64,000 nt of DNA, taken from positions 1,736,001-1,800,000 of the forward strand of contig JANATG010000006.1 in the NCBI GenBank assembly GCA_029449235.1, given 5' to 3'. The notes beneath the pieces were generated by a model. The model saw only the letters and a program-made list of their open reading frames with translations. It was not told where the DNA came from and ran no database searches. Within the stretch, counting starts at the first letter, position 1; every line of letters starts with the position of its first letter. Positions 63,626-64,000 of the stretch are shown here, in pieces. Source of the stretch: Linnemannia schmuckeri (taxonomy: Eukaryota; Mortierellomycota; Mortierellomycetes; Mortierellales; Mortierellaceae). The translations under genes and the position numbers were made by a program.

Positions 63626-64000
63626 CCCCATACACGTCGTGAAGCCCGACTGAATAAGAAAAACAAAACGAAAAAAAAAAAAAAAATACCACAGTACCTA
63701 TTGTTTTCCCTTTCAACCTGGCGTAATGCCCTATTATGAATGTCCTCACCCATGGCACACCGACAGTTGCTCGTGCAACGTTCACGATGACGCCATTAAT
63801 TTGCTACTTGTCGGCAAAGCATGAACCCACTCTATTTTATGTGCACGCGTCTCTGTCTGACAACCCCTGCTTTTGTAATGTTAGTAAATGCTGACTTGCC
63901 TTCTTGTCCCTTTTAACGTTAACTTGGACGCCAACGCCCACTCGGCAAACAATGCGATACTGTGCCATTACCCGCATCTTGTCTACCAACAAATCTCTGT
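63626..64000. other. 3' flank of the glutaredoxin-like gene to window end
   Basis: An A15 run near 63672-63686 and otherwise ordinary sequence. No further gene start is recognised before the window edge. Confidence 0.5.

Noticed and set aside
1..64000. CRISPR arrays, rRNA genes, bacterial-type operons
   Set aside because: None are seen; spliced genes and promoters show this is eukaryotic nuclear DNA.

Overview
The window is nuclear DNA of a filamentous fungus. Genes carry short GT-AG introns (mostly about 100-230 bp), promoters are pyrimidine-rich with long poly(dA:dT) runs, and the gene set is fungal (KHA1-type antiporter, FIG4, RRN11-like factor, stand-alone ADE8). The large F-box/LRR family and the gene mix suggest an early-diverging soil fungus of the Mortierella group (Mortierellomycotina). 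That placement is inference from gene style and was not tested by a search.

Region 1, 1-24841: a cluster of F-box/leucine-rich-repeat genes. Six are intact or nearly so (1-1648 cut by the window edge, 2093-3895, 4154-5773, 5913-7733, 10785-12746, 20872-22746). One is truncated (22959-23738), and four are decaying copies (8117-8444, 8540-10222, 19022-20700, 23791-24841). A further relic lies at 35912-36330, outside the cluster. Most copies share an N-terminal F-box and, where the C-terminus survives, a Gly-Phe-Glu-Gly type motif. F-box proteins of this kind normally act as substrate receptors of SCF ubiquitin ligases, so the cluster looks like a birth-and-death array of ubiquitin-ligase adaptors. 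An unrelated M1 zinc aminopeptidase gene with a signal peptide (12940-17021) and 2 kb of gene-poor DNA sit inside the array.

Region 2, 25467-43525: a decaying secreted/anchored LRR gene with about one exon per repeat; a mitochondrially targeted RNA-binding-like protein; a gene-poor 2.4 kb stretch with a 43-nt poly(A) run; a K+/H+ antiporter convergent with a CHR-family (chromate-type) transporter, with an F-box relic between their 3' ends; a SNIP1/Pml1-type FHA splicing protein convergent with a PPR protein; and one small hypothetical ORF.

Region 3, 44075-64000: mostly conserved housekeeping genes. They are a ten-exon FIG4-type phosphoinositide phosphatase with an unusually long tail, a small hypothetical protein, a decayed CorA/ALR-type Mg2+ transporter, a 67-residue single-span protein in three exons, an RRN11/TAF1A-like Pol I initiation factor divergent from ADE8 (GAR transformylase), a metaxin/Sam37-like protein, a SulP anion transporter without a recognisable STAS domain, and a small glutaredoxin-like protein.

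The genes do not form one pathway. The clearest unusual system is the F-box/LRR array, with copies in every state from intact to relic. No tRNA, rRNA, CRISPR array or recognisable transposon was found by eye. All exon joins were worked out by hand from splice-site consensus and reading phase.
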